64,000 nt of DNA. It comes from Pseudomonas sp. A-RE-19 (lineage in GTDB: Bacteria; Pseudomonadota; Gammaproteobacteria; Pseudomonadales; Pseudomonadaceae). Shown here piece by piece: positions 59,857 to 64,000 of the stretch; positions within the stretch are counted from its first letter, which is position 1, and every line of letters begins with the position of its first letter. The notes beneath the pieces were generated by a model. It made no database searches. It was given only the letters and a program-made list of their open reading frames with translations, and was not told the origin of the DNA. The DNA lies in assembly GCF_019956555.1 (NCBI RefSeq), contig NZ_JAHBDQ010000044.1, forward strand, positions 124,001-188,000. The letters run 5' to 3'. A program made the position numbers and the translations under genes.

Positions 59857-61386
59857 ATGCTGCGAGAAAGCCTGGCAGCCGACCTGATCGTCGAGTTGCC
59901 CAATGCCGTGCGGTTGCAACGATTGGTCCAGACCCTGCGCGAATACTTCAACAGTGGCGCCGTGGGTTTGTTGCGTCTGGATGACGACAGTCTCAGGCCG
60001 GTGGCGACGGTGGGGCTGGTTCATGAAGCGTTGGGGCGCCGGTTCGTCATCGCCCAGCATCCCCGGCTGGCGGCGATCATGGCGTCGCGCGAGCCGACCT
60101 GGTTCGAGCCCGACAGTCGCCTGCCGGACCCTTACGACGGCTTGCTCGACAACCACGTCGGCGAACCGCTGCCGGTGCATGACTGCATGGGCGTGAGCCT
60201 GTATGTGGAGGGGCGGATCTGGGGCGCGATCACCCTCGATGCGCTGCACGCCGGGACCTTCGACAGCCGCGCGCGGGAGGAGCTCAAACGCTGCACCTTG
60301 CAGATCGAAGCCGCCGTGCGGGTCACCCGGCTCGAGCAGGAAAACCGCAGCTTGCGTTTGTCCCGCAGCGATCCCCAGGATTTGCGAATGCCGGTCGAGG
60401 AGGGCGAGATCCTCGGGCAGAGTGAGGTGTTGCATCAGTTGCTCAATGAGCTGGATGTACTGGCCGACTCCGATCTGCCGGTGTTGCTGTTGGGCGAGAC
60501 CGGGGTCGGCAAAGAGCTGTTCGCCCGGCGCTTGCATCGTCTTTCTAGGCGCCACCACAAACCGCTGATACACGTTAACTGCGCCGCCTTGCCGGAGTCG
60601 CTGGCAGAAAGTGAATTGTTCGGGCATGTCAAAGGCGCCTTTTCCGGCGCCACCAGTGACCGTGCCGGACGCTTCGATGCCGCCAACGGAGGCACGCTGT
60701 TTCTCGATGAAGTCGGGGAGTTGCCCTTGAGCGTGCAAGCGAAGTTGCTGCGCACGCTGCAGAACGGCGAGATCCAGCGCCTCGGCGCGGACAAGCCGCT
60801 GCACGTGGATGTGCGCATCATCGCCGCCACCAACCGGCATCTGCCGGACAGCATCCGCGACGGCTTGTTTCGCGCCGATCTGTATCACCGGCTCTCGGTG
60901 TACCCGGTGCCGATTCCTCCTCTGCGTGAGCGTGGTCTGGATGTGTTGATGCTGGCCGGGCATTTCCTTGAACTCAATCGGGCACGGCTCGGCCTGCGTG
61001 GTTTGCGCCTGTCACCGGTGGCCGAACGCGCCTTGCTGGCGTATACCTGGCCGGGCAATGTGCGCGAACTGGAACATGTCATCAGCCGAGCGGCGTTGAA
61101 GCAGCTCAGTCGCGGTACGAGTCGCGCGTTGATCATGACGCTGGAGCCTGAAATTCTCGATCTCGACAGTGCGATGGCGGCACCGGGTGCTGTGGTCGAG
61201 CCATCCCCGGACGTTACGGCTGATCTGCCGTTCCAGCCCTTGGGCGAAGCGGTCGACGATTACCAGCGCAAGAAAATCCTCCAGGCCCTGAGCCTGTCCG
61301 GGGAAAACTGGGCCAGCGCCGCGCGGATTCTGGAAGTCGATCCCAGCAACCTGCACAAACTGGCGCGGCGGCTGCGTCTGAAGTAG
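59857..61386 (+). CDS. norR: NorR, NO-sensing sigma-54-dependent activator
   Basis: The 509-aa enhancer-binding protein has an N-terminal GAF domain (to about residue 165). Candidate mononuclear-iron ligands include the aspartates around 91-94 and Cys110 (PVHDC). The AAA+ domain has Walker A GETGVGKE (213-220), and the C-terminal Fis-type HTH covers about 470-505. The sigma-54 contact loop reads GAFSGA (260-265), a conservative Ser for Thr change. ATG 59857 is chosen; a GTG at 59845 is in frame. It is divergent from dnrN and likely regulates dnrN and the peptide-dnr unit. Confidence 0.92.
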   Translation: MLRESLAADLIVELPNAVRLQRLVQTLREYFNSGAVGLLRLDDDSLRPVATVGLVHEALGRRFVIAQHPRLAAIMASREPTWFEPDSRLPDPYDGLLDNHVGEPLPVHDCMGVSLYVEGRIWGAITLDALHAGTFDSRAREELKRCTLQIEAAVRVTRLEQENRSLRLSRSDPQDLRMPVEEGEILGQSEVLHQLLNELDVLADSDLPVLLLGETGVGKELFARRLHRLSRRHHKPLIHVNCAALPESLAESELFGHVKGAFSGATSDRAGRFDAANGGTLFLDEVGELPLSVQAKLLRTLQNGEIQRLGADKPLHVDVRIIAATNRHLPDSIRDGLFRADLYHRLSVYPVPIPPLRERGLDVLMLAGHFLELNRARLGLRGLRLSPVAERALLAYTWPGNVRELEHVISRAALKQLSRGTSRALIMTLEPEILDLDSAMAAPGAVVEPSPDVTADLPFQPLGEAVDDYQRKKILQALSLSGENWASAARILEVDPSNLHKLARRLRLK

Positions 61387-61464
61387 GCGACAGTGTTGAT
61401 GGCGGTCAAGGTGGTATCGCGCAGTGCCTCGCACACTGCGTAAAACCTTCCGGAGATTACCGTC

Positions 61465-62112
61465 ATGCCGCTTTCCCTGGCTCAGATGCGCCGTAACTAC
61501 ACCCTTAATGGCCTGCAAGATGAGGCGGCGCTGGACGATCCGCTGGCGATGTTCCGACAGTGGCTGCAACAGGCCCGCGACACCGAGTGCGCACCTGTCG
61601 AGGTCAATAGCATGGTGCTGGCGACGGTCGACCCTGAAGGGCGGCCGCACTGCCGGGTTCTGCTGCTCAAGGGGTTGAGCGATGAAGGCTTTACGTTCTT
61701 CGGCAATTACCAGAGCGACAAGGGGCAGCAACTGGCCGCCAATCCTTATGCAGCGATGACGTTTTTCTGGCCGGGGCTGGAGCGTCAGGTGCGTATCGAG
61801 GGGCAGGTGTCGAGGCTCGATCCGGCGTTGTCGGATGCGTACTTCGATTCTCGTTCCATGGCCAGTCGCCTGGGGGCCTGGGCCTCACCGCAAAGCCGGC
61901 CGCTGGCCAGTCGCGCAGCGCTGGAATCCATGCTGGCTGAAACCATCAAACGCTTCGTTGGCCAGACCATCTCGCGTCCCGAGCATTGGGGCGGCTATTG
62001 CCTGCACCCGGAGCGTCTGGAGTTCTGGCAGGGGCGGGCCGACCGCTTGCATGATCGACTCGATTACCGGTTGCGTGATGGTCTGTGGAAACGGAGCCGG
62101 TTGGCACCTTGA
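61465..62112 (+). CDS. pdxH: Pyridoxamine 5'-phosphate oxidase
   Basis: PdxH is an FMN enzyme that oxidises pyridoxine/pyridoxamine 5'-phosphate to pyridoxal 5'-phosphate. The 215-aa protein has PdxH motifs RVLLLKGLSDEGFTFFGNYQ (FMN/substrate), ERQVRIEGQVSRL and the C-terminal signature HPERLEFWQGRADRLHDR. It is a housekeeping gene following norR with no clear functional link. Confidence 0.95.
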   Translation: MPLSLAQMRRNYTLNGLQDEAALDDPLAMFRQWLQQARDTECAPVEVNSMVLATVDPEGRPHCRVLLLKGLSDEGFTFFGNYQSDKGQQLAANPYAAMTFFWPGLERQVRIEGQVSRLDPALSDAYFDSRSMASRLGAWASPQSRPLASRAALESMLAETIKRFVGQTISRPEHWGGYCLHPERLEFWQGRADRLHDRLDYRLRDGLWKRSRLAP

Positions 62113-62128
62113 AAGCGATGGGGGACAG

Positions 62129-62218
62129 TGTGGGAGCGAGCCTGCTCGCGAATGCAGTGTATCAGGCCCATTAGTTGCGACTGACACACCGCATTCGCGA
62201 GCAGGCTCGCTCCCACAG
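62129..62218. repeat. Inverted intergenic repeat, family B
   Basis: TGTGGGAGCGAGCCTGCTCG (from 62129) and complement ending ACAGG at 62218. Located between pdxH and moaB. Confidence 0.85.
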
Positions 62219-62338
62219 GTTTTGTGCCCGGCACATTTTCTCTATGTCCCCGTCGAGGTACCTCCTTGGAGGAATAGGCTCGTTCGCCATTCCGGTTCAG
62301 GCTTCGGGCCATACCCTCATCTACGGGAAGACCTGGAT

Positions 62339-62893
62339 ATGGCCCATCTGGCGCAACGCACGTTTGAACCCCTGAACATTGCCGTACTGACCATCAGCGA
62401 TACACGTACTTTTGACACCGACACGTCGGGACAGACCCTGACGGATTTGCTGCAAACGGCCGGGCATGTGTTGATCGATCGCGATCTGGTCAAGGACGAC
62501 ATCTATCAGATCCGCGCCACCGTTTCCCGGTGGATCGCCGACCCCAAGGTGCAAGTGGTCTTGATGACCGGCGGCACCGGTTTCACCGCTCGCGACAACA
62601 CGCCGCAAGCGGTGCTGCCGCTGTTGGACAAACATGTGGAAGGCTTTGGCGAACTGTTCCGCCAGGTGTCTCTGGAGGAGATCGGCATGTCCAGCCTGCA
62701 GTCCCGGGCACTGGCCGGCATGAGTAACGGCGTGCTGGTGTGCTGCGTGCCGGGCTCGCCGGGTGCCTGCCGGACGGCCTGGAACAAGATCCTGCTCGAA
62801 CAACTGGACAGTCGCACCGGCCCGTGCAATTTCGCCCCGCATTTGAAACCGCAAGCGCAGCGGGTCATCGACGCCTGCGAGACACGCACATGA
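62339..62893 (+). CDS. moaB: Molybdopterin adenylyltransferase-type protein MoaB
   Basis: The 184-aa MogA/MoaB-family protein adenylylates molybdopterin during molybdenum cofactor synthesis. It shows IAVLTISDTRTFDTDTSG, LMTGGTGFTARDNTPQA and CVPGSPGACRTAW. GGGAAG lies upstream of ATG 62339. The stop overlaps moeA (ATGA). The cofactor is needed for nitrate reductase, which is not in the window. Confidence 0.93.
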   Translation: MAHLAQRTFEPLNIAVLTISDTRTFDTDTSGQTLTDLLQTAGHVLIDRDLVKDDIYQIRATVSRWIADPKVQVVLMTGGTGFTARDNTPQAVLPLLDKHVEGFGELFRQVSLEEIGMSSLQSRALAGMSNGVLVCCVPGSPGACRTAWNKILLEQLDSRTGPCNFAPHLKPQAQRVIDACETRT

Positions 62894-64000
62894 CCGGCCG
62901 GGTGTGCGACATCGGCCACCTGATGCCGGTGGACGAGGCCATCAGCCGTCTGCTGGACCAGGCACCGCCGCCACCCCTGGCGCAAATGGTTCGTCTGGAT
63001 CAAGCCATGGGGCGGGTGCTGGCGGTGGACATTCATTCCCCGATAAACCTGCCGGCCTGGGACAACAGTGCCATGGACGGTTATGCCCTCAGGGCGGCTG
63101 ACCTGCCCCAGGCGGGTGGCTGCTTGTCGATTGGCGGGCGCATTGCGGCGGGGGATCAAGCGTGTTCACCCTTGCGCGCGCAGCAGACGGTGCAGATCTT
63201 TACCGGCGCGCCATTGCCACCGGGGGCCGATACCGTTGTGCCGCAGGAGCGCTGCCGGATCGAGGGCGAGCGCGTTTGGTTCCCGTCCGTATCCGTGGGC
63301 GATCACGTGCGCAAGGAAGGTGAGGAAGTTCGCCGCGGGGACCTGTTGCTCAAGGCCGGCAAACGCCTGCGCGCGCAAGAACTTGGGTTGCTGGCTGGCG
63401 CCGGGATCGCGCGGGTGGAGGTCTATCGGCCGTTGCAGGTATGCCTGCTCAGCAGCGGTAATGAACTGCGTGAGCCGGGCGATCCCTTGGCGCCCGGGCA
63501 GATTTACAACAGCAACCGGTATTGCCTCGCCGCTCTGTTGCGCGGCTGGGGCGTGGAGGTGCACGACTATGGCGTCATGGTCGATGAGTTGGCGGCCAGC
63601 CGGCATGCCTTGAGCCTGGCGTCTTCGGAATGCGACTTGCTGTTGAGTTCCGGTGGCGTATCGGTGGGTGAGGAAGATCACCTCAAACAGGCGATCGAGG
63701 AACTGGGCAACGTCGATTTCTGGCGACTGGCCATTCAGCCGGGCAAGCCACTGGCCTTTGGTGAAGTAGCCGGTAAACCCTGGATCGGCATGCCGGGAAA
63801 TCCTTCAGCGGCGCTGATTACCGCGTTGGTGGTGGTGCGTCCGTTCCTGCTCAGGGCCCAGGGCGTGACTGACGTGCTGCCGCTGCCGTTGTCCATACCC
63901 GCCGGGTTCGACTGGTTGCAGCGTAACAAGCGTCGGCAGTACCTGCGGGCCCGATTGACGCCCGGCGCCGACGGCCAGTTGAGCGTGCAGCTGCACCCTC
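62890..64000 (+). CDS. moeA: Molybdopterin molybdenumtransferase MoeA (3' end outside window)
   Basis: MoeA inserts molybdate into adenylylated molybdopterin. The visible 370 codons contain the MoeA N-terminal domain with DNSAMDGYAL, IFTGAPLPPGADTVVPQE, the central MoCF_biosynth domain (LLSSGGVSVGEEDHLK, KPWIGMPGNPSAAL) and the start of domain IV. The frame runs off the window edge, so it is incomplete here and not truncated in nature as far as can be seen. It is coupled to moaB. Confidence 0.95.
   Translation, partial: MTGRVCDIGHLMPVDEAISRLLDQAPPPPLAQMVRLDQAMGRVLAVDIHSPINLPAWDNSAMDGYALRAADLPQAGGCLSIGGRIAAGDQACSPLRAQQTVQIFTGAPLPPGADTVVPQERCRIEGERVWFPSVSVGDHVRKEGEEVRRGDLLLKAGKRLRAQELGLLAGAGIARVEVYRPLQVCLLSSGNELREPGDPLAPGQIYNSNRYCLAALLRGWGVEVHDYGVMVDELAASRHALSLASSECDLLLSSGGVSVGEEDHLKQAIEELGNVDFWRLAIQPGKPLAFGEVAGKPWIGMPGNPSAALITALVVVRPFLLRAQGVTDVLPLPLSIPAGFDWLQRNKRRQYLRARLTPGADGQLSVQLHP

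Noticed and set aside
1..64000. CRISPR arrays, tRNA or rRNA genes, integrases and insertion sequences
   Set aside because: None could be recognised; the repeats present are dispersed palindromes, not regular spaced arrays.

Overview
The window is chromosomal DNA of a fluorescent-group Pseudomonas (P. fluorescens sensu lato). It is GC-rich with short spacers. It carries at least two families of the short inverted intergenic repeats typical of these genomes, and its cat/ben and nir/nor/nos genes have pseudomonad order. About 70 protein genes are supported. No rRNA, tRNA, CRISPR array, transposase or integrase was seen.

Layout. (1) 1-4.1 kb: the 3' part of a membrane diguanylate cyclase, a DUF2784 protein, azlCD, a 52-aa acidic protein and a lipoprotein polysaccharide deacetylase. 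(2) 4.2-12.8 kb: a complete benzoate-to-muconolactone block. catR is divergent from catBCA, followed by benR and benABCD. A CatR/BenM-type ATAC-N7-GTAT operator and two exact XylS/BenR half sites are visible. (3) 12.9-19.3 kb: a patchwork of small genes (Nudix, OsmE-like lipoprotein, rtcB, small lipoprotein, several short unknowns, two tandem zinc-ribbon paralogues) ending in a lone family-2 glycosyltransferase. (4) 19.7-27.8 kb: an oligopeptide-type ABC transporter, two proline-iminopeptidase-like hydrolases and a LuxR solo. This is the layout of the plant-responsive PipR locus. (5) 28-62 kb: a denitrification region. It holds a cysteine-less HemN paralogue, hemN, nosRZDFYL, an SDR, a long nested inverted repeat, nirSMCFDLGHJEN (minus strand), nirQOP, norCB, norD, a small zinc-ribbon protein, dnr, a 29-codon membrane peptide, nnrS, a CopD-like membrane protein, dnrN and norR. 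(6) 61.5-64 kb: pdxH, moaB and a cut-off moeA.

How it works together. Benzoate is dioxygenated by BenABC, dehydrogenated by BenD to catechol, cleaved by CatA and lactonised and isomerised by CatBC. BenR and CatR are the respective regulators. In the denitrification region NirS (haem d1 made by NirFDLGHJEN) makes NO, NorCB reduces it to N2O and NosZ reduces that to N2. TTGAT-N4-ATCAA type ANR/DNR boxes sit about 41 bp ahead of plausible start points for nosR, norC, nirS/nirQ, the HemN-like gene and, less perfectly, both CopD-like/NnrS units.

The most notable signal is a pair of near-identical NorR/sigma-54 promoters. Each has three GGT-N7-ACC sites spanning exactly 57 bp, and each lies the same distance from a GG-N10-GC promoter. 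One drives dnrN (NO-damage repair). The other drives an undescribed 29-aa membrane peptide followed by dnr. This predicts that NorR sits above DNR in an NO-sensing cascade and that the peptide is NO-inducible.
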